Shown: piece after piece, positions 24,255 through 35,141 of the stretch
Numbering within the stretch: position 1 is the stretch's first letter
Layout: every line of letters begins with the position of its first letter
NCBI GenBank assembly: GCA_030704615.1
Contig: CM060731.1
Span: forward strand, 30,940,001 to 31,004,000
From: Takakia lepidozioides
Taxonomy: Eukaryota > Streptophyta > Takakiopsida > Takakiales > Takakiaceae
DNA length: 64,000 nt
Direction: 5' to 3'
Position numbers and translations under genes: made by a program
The notes under the pieces: generated by a model
Told to the model about the DNA's origin: nothing
Seen by the model: the letters and a program-made list of their open reading frames with translations, nothing else
The model's database searches: none

Positions 24255-26935
24255 TGAATTATATTTTGGACCTGGGTGCATCCCAGGTCCAAATGTTAGC
24301 ACCCATGACTAGCAATGTATCCATGTCTCATGTACCCATGTTCGCAGCGTGCTAGTGTGAGCTCATGAAGACCTAATAGAGGCATTGGTGTAATAGTACA
24401 GCCCTAAGGGAGGTCACTTCCAAAAATTTCCAACCGACGTGCAAAAAAATATAGGGTGCAATTTATTCACAAAAGATAAAAATTAGAAAACATTTAAAAG
24501 TAATAAATGGTACATTATATTGTGACCAGTGAATTTAAATTAATATAGGGTCTAAAATAATAACTGCTTTTAATTTTTTCTTAAACTAATATAGGGTTGA
24601 GATAAATATCTATGAAAAATTCCAAAAATATATACATGCTCTTAGGGGAGAACTTAATACTTACAAAAAAATAGTGGCTAGGTAGGATTCAAAAAATGAG
24701 AAGGAAGGCAGGGAGCAGGTGGGGGATATCGCGACAGCCTATTGATCTCCTAAATAGACCAACCACACCAATTATGGTGTTATTAATCTACTTCTCAAAA
24801 TCTAGAGGACATTTTATATTCAAATATGATCATACCGACAACAAGTGAGTAGATGTAGATTCAATTATTAGTTCAGTCACTATGACTTTCGATAGAGCGC
24901 AAAACGTGTATACTTTGAATGCGGATGATGCGAATGCTTTAAATGAATTTATTTTAACCAAATAATAAATTCATTTGTCTTGTTAAAAAAATTATTGTAT
25001 TATTAATATAGGGTGCCTAATATTTGTTTGAAATATAAAAAAATTAAAATAACATGCCAAAAAATCACCATATTATAAAATTATGTAATTATAGGGTACT
25101 AAGAAAATACCCAAAGTAAAATTAATACCTCCCTACAAAATACCCATTTATCTCACGTGCCCTATACAAGTGATAGGGACTGACTCCCCCGGGAGTACAG
25201 CCCCTCTCAGGATGGTGGATTTCAGACCCGGGTTCAAAACCCGCCATCCTAAGAGGGGGAACATGTGTCTATGTTCTCAAAGTATCAGTGTGAGCTCACA
25301 TAGACATAATAGAGGCCACAGTGTAATAATGCCTCGCTAAGGATGATGGGTTTCGGACCCGGGTCCAAACCCTACATCCTAATCATGTATCGATGTATCC
25401 TGCATGTTCTCAGCGTGGCGTGTGAGCTCACAAAAACCTAATAGAGGCCACGGTGTAAGAGTGCTTAGCTCCGAATAGTACTGGGTTTCGCACCCGGGTC
25501 CGAAACCCACAATCCTCATCATACATCCGGGTGTCTATCTTCTGGAGCTCACATTGACCATATAGTGCCAACAAATAATAGTGCCTCTATCAGGATGGTG
25601 GGTTTTGGGACCTAGGTCCGAAACTGACAATCTTGATCAGGTGTCCATGTTCTCTTGGCGTCAGTGTGACCTTAAAAAGACCTAAGAGAAGATACAGAAA
25701 ATACAATCCTGATCATGTATCCATGTAACCATGTTCTCAGAGTGCCAGATTGAGCTCACAAAAACGTAATAGAGGCCACAGTGCAATAGTGCCTACCTCC
25801 GGATGGTGGGTTTCCGACCCCCGGGGATCTGAAACCCACCATCCTAATCATGTATCTGTTTGTCTATCTTCTTCGAGTACTAGTGGGAGATAATAAATAC
25901 ATTATGGAGGCGCCATTTAATAGTGCCTCTATCAGGATGGTGGGTTTCGGACCTAGATCCAAAACTAGCACCTAGATCCGTGTTCAAACATTATCAGTGT
26001 CATGAGCTAAAAAAACCTAACAGAAATGGACAATGTAATAGTGTCTTGCTCAAGATGTGGTTTTTGGAACCCATGTAATCCTGATAATGTCTCCATGCAT
26101 CCATGTCCTCATAGTGCCAATGTGGGTCTCAAAAGGACCTAATAGACGCCATGGGTCCGAAACCAATTCAACAACGATCAAAAATCCAATAATCCAAGTT
26201 CTCGGAGAGCCACTGTGAGGTGTCTTTTGTAGACCACAATATAATAGTGGTTTTCTCAAGATGGTGGGTTTCAAACTCGGATTGAAAAACCTGGTAGGTA
26301 AAAAGGTGGTAGTTGGTTTTGGACCCGGGTCCAAAAGCCTGATTGATCAATATGGTGGGTGTCGGACCAGGGTCCAACAACATGCTAGATGAGAACGGTG
26401 GAAGTGGGTTTTAGACCCGGGTCCGAAAACCTAATGAAGCAGGATAGTGGGATTCGGAACCGGATCCAACAAGCTGATTGATCACATCCATGCACCCCAA
26501 AAGCCCCAAATAGTAGGTAGTATTGTTCTACTAATAGGTCAATGAGTTTGGACCCAGTTCCAAAGAAACCAGCATGAAGTTGTGTCATGTGTGTCAACAT
26601 GTGGTAAAAATCACCCAAACGCTGAACTGTCTCTAAAAAATTGTTGGGTTTCGGAACCAGGTCCAATGACCTGAATAATCATATCAGTGCCCAGAATGTT
26701 GTAAGGTACTGTAACTAAACCTAGGTACAATCAATGCTCACTAAACTATATTAATAGGTTGTGGACCTTGATGCGAAACAATAAACCTTGAGCAGTGTAA
26801 TGGATCATACACACAAAGCAGCTGTAAACCAAAAGATTAGTCGTGCCCACGTAGAGTCGGTGCAATGAAGTTTCTTAGTTTGTTACTAAGAATGGTGGGT
26901 TTCGGACGCGGGGTCCGATGAGCTGCATGAAACCT
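24255..26935. repeat. Satellite-like array with palindromic GGACCCGGGTCC cores
   Basis: About sixteen copies of a quasi-palindromic core occur: GGTGGGTTTCGG, then the 12-bp palindrome GGACCCGGGTCC or a variant, then CCGAAACCCACC. Clear cores are near 24268, 25224, 25355, 25490, 25608, 25818, 25950, 26321, 26367, 26413, 26458 and 26905. Between 25190 and 26100 the unit is about 120-135 bp. It also holds ATCATGTATCCATGT, GTGAGCTCACA and CCTAATAGAGGCCACAGTGT. From 26250 on, the cores are packed at about 45-65 bp. The first copy is separated by about 900 bp of AT-rich DNA. There is no coding potential. Confidence 0.75.
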
Positions 26936-27241
26936 AGGTCCGAATTGTCTTTTCTTAGAAACATTAAAAAAAGAAATGTTTATGCAACTGGACAAAACAA
27001 AAGTATAACATCCGGTTGTCAGTGTTTGAATTAGGATGGTCATCAGGAACCTTTAAATCCAAGTGACTCTGACCTATGATAGATTGACTTCAAAGTGGAT
27101 GGTAGGCTTTAATTTGATTCAGAATGTGGTCAATAGTCGTTCATCTTGGATGTTGATGACGTAATTTGCAACCATTTAATATTAGGAACTAATCTCCATA
27201 GCCTTGTATCTAATACTCTCGTCAATTAGAGAATAAACAGT

Positions 27242-27520
27242 GTGGACAAACCAGATGATTTGGATGATACTACACAGTTTCCAACAAAACTGTCGACAGC
27301 ATGTCACTCAAACCATTCAAAGAAACGATTGTCAATGTCGTCCATGTCGTTGATTTCATCCACGGATGAATGCACTACACCGCAACTGAAGATGATAGGT
27401 ATTCTAGGAGATGCAACAATGTTCATAGAGTCTGGTGTCTCAATTTCCTGTAGGAAGATAAACAAGTCGACATATGCTAGGAAACCATACACGGTATCCA
27501 GTGTAATTTTAGGGCATTAA
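27242..27520 (+). other. Open frame of unknown meaning upstream of the ParB/MTase-like pseudogene
   Basis: A 90-codon frame with a serine- and acid-rich peptide (SKKRLSMSSMSLISSTDE). It has no known motif. It lies 1 kb upstream of the 28264 start on the same strand and may be decayed coding sequence of the same locus. The evidence is weak. Confidence 0.2.
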
Positions 27521-27550
27521 TATGCTAAAGAATTCAATACTATACCAGAG

Positions 27551-27817
27551 CCGAGTTTCAATCTAAGAGATTGGGCTGGTTCTCCGATAACTCCTGAATA
27601 AATCAGTACTGATCTCAGCTACAATGTCAGGGATTGGATGGGCTCACCACTAACTCAAGGACTTGCAATGACTATCTCCGGGAGCCCCGAAGGAAATCGT
27701 CAACCTATTGGCAATTTCGCCACCCCAAAAGCCGGAGATGAACCTCCAAGTAGTTTCAATCCACCGTGTCTTGAATTTGTTTTGAAATCTAGGACTCGTG
27801 ATTCTTTGGAACCCTGA
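27551..27817 (+). pseudogene. Decayed coding remnant with repeated RDWxGSP motif
   Basis: One frame runs 88 codons with a single internal TAA at 27599-27601. It contains two related motifs, FNLRDWAGSPIT and YNVRDWMGSPLT, about 22 residues apart, then SGSPEGNRQPIGNF. The internal duplication suggests real former coding sequence. The family is not recognised. It may belong to the same unit as the 28264 pseudogene. Confidence 0.35.
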
Positions 27818-28263
27818 CATGAGCAGTCAAAGTGCTTTTAACAATTCATCACAATACTCTAGAGGACCAAATAATTCGGCCACAATGACTCATGACTTAT
27901 ATTCATCCAAAAGAACTTCATTATTCGCCGTCGCCAAAAGTATTACCTAAGGATGAGAAGTTCCCTATATGGCTACATCCTGTTTATATTGATAGCGAGA
28001 CGGGGCTCCTTACTTTTGCGTAGTTTCAACTCAAGATGCCAATGTACTTGTGTATCTCTCTTTGAAATAAATGATTCCAGATTGCCTTTTCGAATAATGG
28101 TGTGTGTAAATTAGTCTCCTCTGAAGCTTTAAATGCGCATTGTTCTTTTTCATCTGTTTCGAACCTAGTAGGTCCAAAAGCTTTTGTGAATATTTGCGTC
28201 TAATTGGGAGCTGAAAGTGTCGAATGCTACAGGAAGAAGATTTCCACCGCATGTAGGACTACA

Positions 28264-31200
28264 ATGACTTCAGACATTGCCGGGGAGTGTGTTTCTGAGC
28301 GGTCACACACATATCGGACAGAACACGTCGCCATTTTCCGTCTATCCGACAAAGTAACCTCTTGGGGAGTTTCTCTGAGTGGAGCTCCGCCGGATCATGT
28401 TCTTCGATTCTTGTACCGGGAGGGAGAGGAAACCACTGAGCTTGAGTACACTCACGTTCAAGATATAGAACTTAAACCTGACGAGGACGATCCAGTGATT
28501 GTCATATTTGTACGGGAGGAGGACCAGCAAGCACGCACCATTCGGTATGCAACAAAGAGTCGAACTGTCGACAGACGTTTGATGACAGGACTCCAAGAGA
28601 GTGGATTCAAGTTCCCCAGTGACGGATCTTCCCCGGATGAGTTTTCTTTCTGCGCGGAGTGGTCTAAACTTTTGGGTCGCCTCTTCAATGTAGGAAAGGA
28701 GAACGAGAGAAAAAAAAAAGAGCTTGAGGCCGAGAGGGAGGCAGAACAGGCTCAAAAGAAGAGAAAGCCGAGAAAACGTAGGACCTCTGCTGACCTTGCA
28801 GCTCAACAAGATGCAGACCTTGAGTTTACTCCGCCTCCGAAGCCGAAGAGAAACTCTAAGCCCCCACTTGACCCAGTGTTTTCAGCTGACAAGAAGCCGA
28901 AGACTGGGGAGATATATGACAAAGCAAAATGTGAGGCAATGGAGAAGGAGCTCACAGAGATATATGCGGACTTATTTCCCTTTGGGTTTGAAGAGACCCA
29001 TTTCATTCCTATTTTGAGTATGGAGCAGGCACCCCGACAGATGGTGTATAGACCCCTAAATGACACGAGGATGAGATCAAAGCTAGGCTTTTAAAGCTCC
29101 GGGTTCTTGATTCAAAACACCCTGTCTATGTAGCACCAATGCATCCCACCGACGACAGTCTAGTGTGGCCGGAAAAGCCAGAGAGGTGGGATGAAGTGAA
29201 GGATGCCAGATTCTTTGTTATTGGGGGGCAACACACCATAATTGCTGCAAAGGTACCAATTCATCCGGTCCCATGCTTAAATATGTCAGTGTTGTTGTTA
29301 TAGCTAATTCAAATCTACAATTAGTACTATTCATACCTTGTTTCAAAGTCCATTGGTTCTTCATATTTGAGTTGGTTGCAGGAGCTAATCTTGGAGGTGG
29401 ACAATGATGAGCTGAAGAACTATTACAACAGTTGGCCGGCCAAGATCGTATGGTCAGATGACGCGCTTCGCCTCGTGAAGATTTCAAAGCTTCTAAACAA
29501 TCCAAACAAGGCCCAAAAATTCAACATTACATTTCCTGAGAAGGTCGCACATTACCGGCTTTTTTACGAGTTACAGGGCCGGCCGAAAAAAAATAACGAG
29601 TATAACTCGAAAACAGAGACCGCTCAATGGGTAGTAGGATGCCAAACCTAACCTACATATTTTTTTTGGTCTCATGCCGAATTAGTCATTAGCTTAGCTT
29701 AAACGAGTACTGATACCTGAGTGCATCTTATAGGACTTTATGCAAGCTATCCATATTGTCCTGGAGTCGTCAAGTGTGAAAGAAGCTATGGTTCTAATTC
29801 TAGCCGAGGAAGAGGTTTGGGACAAGTGGCAAATGGTTTTCAGAAAATGGGAGGCTGGTCACCTAATCGACCAGCATGGTAATCCTTGCAAAGGTGAACA
29901 GGCACCACTTAACCGGAGTCAGCTGAGGAATATTCAGGGGCTCTCCTCGCGACAGCTTCTGAAGCTAGTCGAAAAGATCCTCAATTGCCAACTGACCGTG
30001 AAAGATCCTTACAAGGGGAAAGACCCTTCAGTCCAGAGCATAGTAACTTATATGGCGCATATGAAGGACAAGAGGTTTGTCATCAACGACATCATGACAG
30101 TCTTCGGATGTCCTTTAAGAACAAAAGATAATCCCAATCCTTATGCCAGAGAGAGGTGGCTTGAGGTTAAAGAGAAATACAATATCGACAAAGTACAGTT
30201 TGAATTACTCCGAGGGAAACTTGGGTCGGCATAACTCTCTAGCAAGGGGCAGAAGAACCAGCTTCGACAAGACATTCCCGTGGCATTTATAACAGAAGTT
30301 AAGGCTCTAAAGAAGAGAATTGAGGACAATGATGGGAGAGTAAATGCAATGAGGACAAATTTTAAGAAGGTTTATTTCATGCGGGGTGTTGAGGAGAAAG
30401 CAAGTGACCTTAAGGCGAAACTCTCATTTGTCCACAAGGATGACTTTTCAAGCGTAAGCCTTGTCTTTGTAAACACTCTTGCAGAGGACGATTCCGTGGT
30501 CTGGTCTACCATGGATTACTCAACAATCCTCAACGCATTTGAATCTAAGCCGATTAACTGCATTGCCTTTGTATTCATGTCAAACCCGACATCTTCTGCT
30601 CATCTCACATACTATATCCAGAGTGGAGAGGGAGCCAAGAGATTTCTTTGTGTTCAAGGTTATATTTCCCTGGTGCGGAGGAGCCGGGTTACAAATTCTG
30701 CACCTTTGGATTGTCAAGCCCTTTCCTCTGTTTAGACTATGTGTTTCCTGTTACACCCACCGAGTTTGAGCGACCAAAGGAGCATATTGCGCGATGCCTC
30801 AAGACCACACCCATTCAGACCGTATTAAGGGGTACAGATGAGGTCATGACAGATTTTGAGCTGAGTTTGAAGACGTATCCTCATGAGCTGCGAAGCTCCG
30901 CTTATGCTTATATTGCTTCTCTGTTCTGCATGATTGGAATGGCAGCTGTCAATATTTTCGGGGGTCCTGCACTTTCTTGCCATCTCCACGTAAGTTTCAC
31001 GAGCATAATTTGCATATATTGTTGCAATAGCCCTGAGAGCTGCCTATGTGCTTCCCCATCCATTCTACGTCATTCCTCACTACAACCAATTTTTTCTAAG
31101 TACTCACCAGTTCGGACCCTGGTACGAAGTCAATGGAGAGTCCTCTTGTTCGATTTTTGATATTTGGGTGTTTTATGCATTCGTTTATTTCTCAGGCCCT

Positions 31201-32025
31201 TCAAGTTCGCGTCGCTGACTTCAACCTCAACGACCGGAAAGAGATCTGTAGACAGAGGGTAGAAACCAAGTTCCGACGCTTATCGATACATGACAAAGAG
31301 AAGGGTCCATCCGAAGGGGAACCAAGCTCCGCGGGGAGTCAACATGGCTTGCACTGCCCACAACAAGAAGGTGGTAGGGAGTTTGTTGAGTATGATGCGA
31401 GTGACTCCAGCGATTCAAGAGCCGGAGATGATGATGACGGTGGTGGGACAGAGGCTTTCGAGGTTCAGGCTAGGAAAACCTCACCTCAAGTTACAGAAGG
31501 TAGTGGTCCCGAGCTAGACTCGATGTTGATAACAGTGGGAGTGGTGGTGTTGTAGGTCAAGGACATTTGGAAGAAATGGGGGCTCATATCAAGCCTAACG
31601 AGGGGCCCTTGGTAAATGGGTTAAGCCGGCAGTTCAACATCGATTTGAACTTGAGTTTTAACAACATTGTTGGCAACAACCCACCTACGCTGAGTGGTCT
31701 TCCTTTGGCTTTGTTTCCTATGCCAAGTGCTGTTACTCAAGATACCGCAGAGGAGGCCGGACCACTAACATTGTCCTCTACCCCAAAGGAAATTATTACC
31801 GTAGAGGACAACGATGAGGATGAAGATGATGATGTTGGGCAACAGGCCAGTGAGGTTTTTACTCAAGCAGACGGCGATGGGCCTATGGATTTTCAATTTC
31901 ACATGCCATTGAAGAGGCGGAGCTGGGAAGGGTCCTCTACAAGCCATGGAGAGGCTCATGCAGATAATGCTGTAACGACAATTATTGAAGTATGTGAGAT
32001 CTCCGATGAAGAACCACATTCATGA
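28264..32025 (+). pseudogene. ParB-like domain plus degenerate N4/N6-methyltransferase-like domain, broken gene
   Basis: ATG at 28264 opens about 268 codons: an unrecognised N-terminal domain, then a basic linker (EREAEQAQKKRKPRKRR, nuclear-signal-like). The frame slips near 29067 and continues as PERWDEVKDARFFVIGGQHT, with IIAAK next, which resembles the GQHR box of ParB/Srx domains. Introns at 29253-29381 and 29631-29733 join in phase. A TAA interrupts at 30232-30234, then a coiled-coil-like stretch follows. Another slip near 30660 leads to the GAEEPGYKFCTFGL segment and AVNIFGG. After an intron (30990-31195), VADFNLNDRKEICRQRVETK follows. AVNIFGG aligns in position with the F-G-G motif of beta-class DNA methyltransferases, and EICRQRVE with their closing helix. 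No DPPY box is intact. A slip near 31520 leads to an acidic tail ending at 32025. The domain calls are my pattern reading, not a search result. Confidence 0.5.
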
Positions 32026-32564
32026 TAAGATAGATCGTTATTTTTCTAAGTACAATTTGTACACATTGTAAAATATTACCATGTCGGGGGTTTTCCCATT
32101 TATCTTTTTGATGCCGATCTATGGCAAATTTTGGTTAAGAGTTGTGGTACAAAAAGAGGAGCCCCCAATCAACCCCTGATATTTAATTTCATGACCAGCT
32201 TCCAGTTTGTGGTTATGCTAGGAATGCCGCAGCGGAAGAGAAGACATTTCTGACATACGTGTTTCCGCATCCTTCAATCGCATATGATTGCCTATGCCTA
32301 GTTATCTTCTTTGAATTTGAACTCAGCTCCCTGAGATCGATACCTGTGGGTATCATCAAATATTAGTATTCCAGGCAACACGGCTGAAAAATAACAATGG
32401 TTACAATAGATATGGCAACCTTGCATCAGAAAATGCTCTGGGATACAATCATTCCTAGTCACTTTGTATGTAACTGTCATCTCTCTCTCCCAGCCAATGC
32501 CATCGCATTGACAAGATTTAAGTTCATTTTAGCTATCCCACACACAAATGTGATTGTTTAGGGA
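32026..32564. other. Intergenic, no gene recognised
   Basis: AT-rich sequence between the pseudogene and the ABCC fragment. No coding or repeat structure was seen. Confidence 0.4.
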
Positions 32565-33050
32565 TCAGGAGTTGAGAAGTTGGACTTTACTTGATTCCAA
32601 GAGTTGTGTAGACCAATTGAGGAAATGACCGCATATGATATGTTTGAAGTCACCTTGGTCTGTGCATAGAAAGAGACAAAATCTGAAATGACTCAGTGAC
32701 TCTTGCAGGACCCGAGAAGTGGTTATTGCTGACAAAATTTGACCTGTTGTCAGAGGTGTTCCTAGAATAGCACATGTGCCAAATGTTCCAATTGCGATCA
32801 CAATTGGAGATAACCAGAATTCAAGTGTACACACCTTCGTCCCCCATGGAAGCATCTGTGTTTGGCATCCTTCTCCCCAGACTGCCTCCAGCAATGACCT
32901 TCATAACCTTGAATGTAGTCTTTTATGAGCCATCTGTACTCTCCCTGCCACAAATCTTCAGTTTTTGCAAGGAATATCAAGTTCTCCCATGCTTCCCACA
33001 CTGCCTGCAGTTCGATACCCTAAAACCTCTCGCATTGTGAGCTGCGGTGC
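32565..33050 (-). pseudogene. ABCC (MRP) transporter fragment
   Basis: On the reverse strand one frame reads ELQAVWEAWENLIFLAK and then WLIKDYI. A shifted frame continues FWLSPIVIAIGTFGTCAI, LGTPLTTGQILSAITTSRVL and QESLSHF. The order and wording match the first transmembrane domain of plant ABCC transporters, where a LKLQ-AWE stretch is followed by FW-SP, TFGTC-LLG-PLT-G and LSALATFR-LQEP. The frame changes near 32895 and the piece ends at a stop at 32565. No nucleotide-binding domain follows. It is a short, dead gene fragment, probably dispersed by a transposon or left by duplication. Confidence 0.6.
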
Positions 33051-33970
33051 TCAAATTTTACAGTTCGACCTGGGCTCTCTATTCATGTAGTACATAGCCT
33101 AGATCTACCTCCTTACCTGAGGCTTCTTTTCGTTTTTTTCTCATATAAGATCATCACAACACATCCAAGTTGGGTAGATGCAAGGTAAGGTGGACCAAAA
33201 TTAGCGTTACCGGCACAGTTTTCAGTGACTATCGTGCATGATATCATGAATTGATTTGAATATAATCAATAATGTTGAGAAACATTTGCCATGATGGATT
33301 CCTAACTTCAATATCTACCTATATCAACCGTCAAATTGTCGATCAAATAAAATTTCCAAGAGGTATGGACTTTTGAACGCGACAACTGTGGACTGTCACC
33401 GCTCCAAATAGAAGTACATGGACTCAAAATAAGCCATTGTGCCTTTGGTGTATTGCTTTGAATTTTTGAGGTAAGGGTGTCAATTTAGTGAATACTCGTA
33501 GATTTCAATTTAAAATGACAATATCAGCTGTCATTTACTACATGTGGACTAATATCACGACTGGTAGTGAGTTGATCAAACACAACAACTTTTCAACACC
33601 CCACCTTTGCGTCTACCATGTCTAGGTCCTGCTCATTTGCTAACTCCTTTGGTTTGGAGGCAAGCCACAGCTGCTCCTCTCGCTGTGAATAGAGCAACCC
33701 AGTTGAGATTTCATTAATTTTGCAAAGTTTAATCCATGAACTACAATGAAGAAGCCAAGAATGTGAAGAGACTCCTCGCATTAGGGGTTGTATCTATCTA
33801 GTACGAAGGTCACTCACTCACATGAAGGAAATTCTTGCAGCATTGGACCCTTGCTGGAAGAAACGTGCGAGAACCCGACGGGAAGCGCGTGATAATATTC
33901 TCCGTGGAACCCATTTTGCCATGGTGGCCGTTCAAATCGACCATGGACATTTTAAATATTGATCTCTGCC
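33051..33970. other. Intergenic, no gene recognised
   Basis: No recognisable coding sequence. A 62-codon frame on the reverse strand at 33593-33781 has no known motif. Confidence 0.35.
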
Positions 33971-35138
33971 CACTACAGCAAATGGGGGGGGGGGGGTTGC
34001 ATCGCCAGCCGCGCCCCCACGCCCCACGCGGCGCCGAGCCCGCGGCGTTTTTTTTGCGACGTCCTGGCGTCGCAATCCCCCGTTGCGACACCATTACGAC
34101 GCCCAGCCGTCGTAAGGTGGCATGAAGGGGGAAAGAGGGCCCTCGCTGTGACGGGTTTTTTTTCTTGCAGCGCCCCGACGTCGGAAATCCAATATATATA
34201 TATTAGACGTTGCGACACCAAAGCGTCACTAAGGGCGCCTCTGCGACACCAGGGCGTCGCAACAGCATCACCACAGTGGGAGGTTTTTTTTTTTTTCGGG
34301 CTTTGCGGCCCTCAACTTCACAAAAGAGTCGCTGGGGGCGCCCCGCGCTGGGACGTCCAACGTTGCGATGTCAGGGGGTCGCAACGGCGTCGCCACAAGG
34401 GGGTTGCAATGGTGTTGTGGTCAGCTTAGGTCCACAGGGACGTCGCTTGGGGCGCCTGGCGGTGGGGGGGGTACAACAACGGCGACGATGCTGGAGCTGG
34501 GGCTGGGGCTGGGCAGTAAGGCTGTGGAGGTTACAACTCCCCGGCGTCACAAGAGAGACCCCCTTAGAAGGAACTTGAAGGAACTTGAATGAACTCTTTA
34601 TATATATATATTGCTTTTGTGATACATAGATGTAGCGTAGGTGTGTTGATTAGTTTGTAGTGTCTTAGAAATGTTATAACGTGGAGGTCTTAGGTTCAAG
34701 TATGCGTTGTATGATATATGTAGAACAATGAACATATAGCCATTAGACAGAACCGGAGTCAATGGTCAACAAATTTTTGAAATTTAAATTTCAAATTCAA
34801 AATTTTTCCGCCTAAATTCAAATGTACCCCCTTAAATTGTGACATCCAGGCGTTGCACTTTGCGACCCCCGGACAGTGCTAATTCTGCATTGTAGGATAG
34901 ATGTTTTTTTTTTTTTTTTCTCCCCCCGACGTCCGGGCGTCGCAAATCGCGTTGGCGTTGCAAATCGCGGTTTTGCATATTTGCGACCCCCATTGGTCGC
35001 AAATTTGCGACGTTTTTTTGGCGACGGGCTTGCGACACCTGGACGTCGCAAATTTGGTTTTTTTTCCCGCCCGAAAAGGGCTGTTTTACGATGCCGCGGC
35101 GTCGAAAATCCCCCCCCCCTTTTTTTTTTCCTGTAGTG
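33971..35138. mobile_element. Complete non-autonomous CACTA (En/Spm) element
   Basis: The left end is CACTACAGCAAATGGGG and the right end is CCTTTTTTTTTTCCTGTAGTG, so the termini are inverted CACTACAG-AAA. The 3-bp target duplication GCC flanks both sides (33968-33970 and 35139-35141), as expected for CACTA elements. Both subterminal regions are GC-rich and full of TTGCGAC...GTCGCAA motifs in both orientations, for example near 34055, 34242, 34360, 34930, 34985 and 35030. Such subterminal repeats are typical transposase-binding arrays. The 34570-34850 core is AT-rich. At 1168 bp with no transposase, it would have to be moved by another element. The intact ends and TSD suggest a fairly recent insertion. 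Confidence 0.9.
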
Positions 35139-35141
35139 GCC

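Noticed and set aside
24255-26935. CRISPR-like array of palindromic repeats
   Set aside because: Eukaryotic context, imperfect units, and related rather than unique sequence between cores. There are no cas genes.
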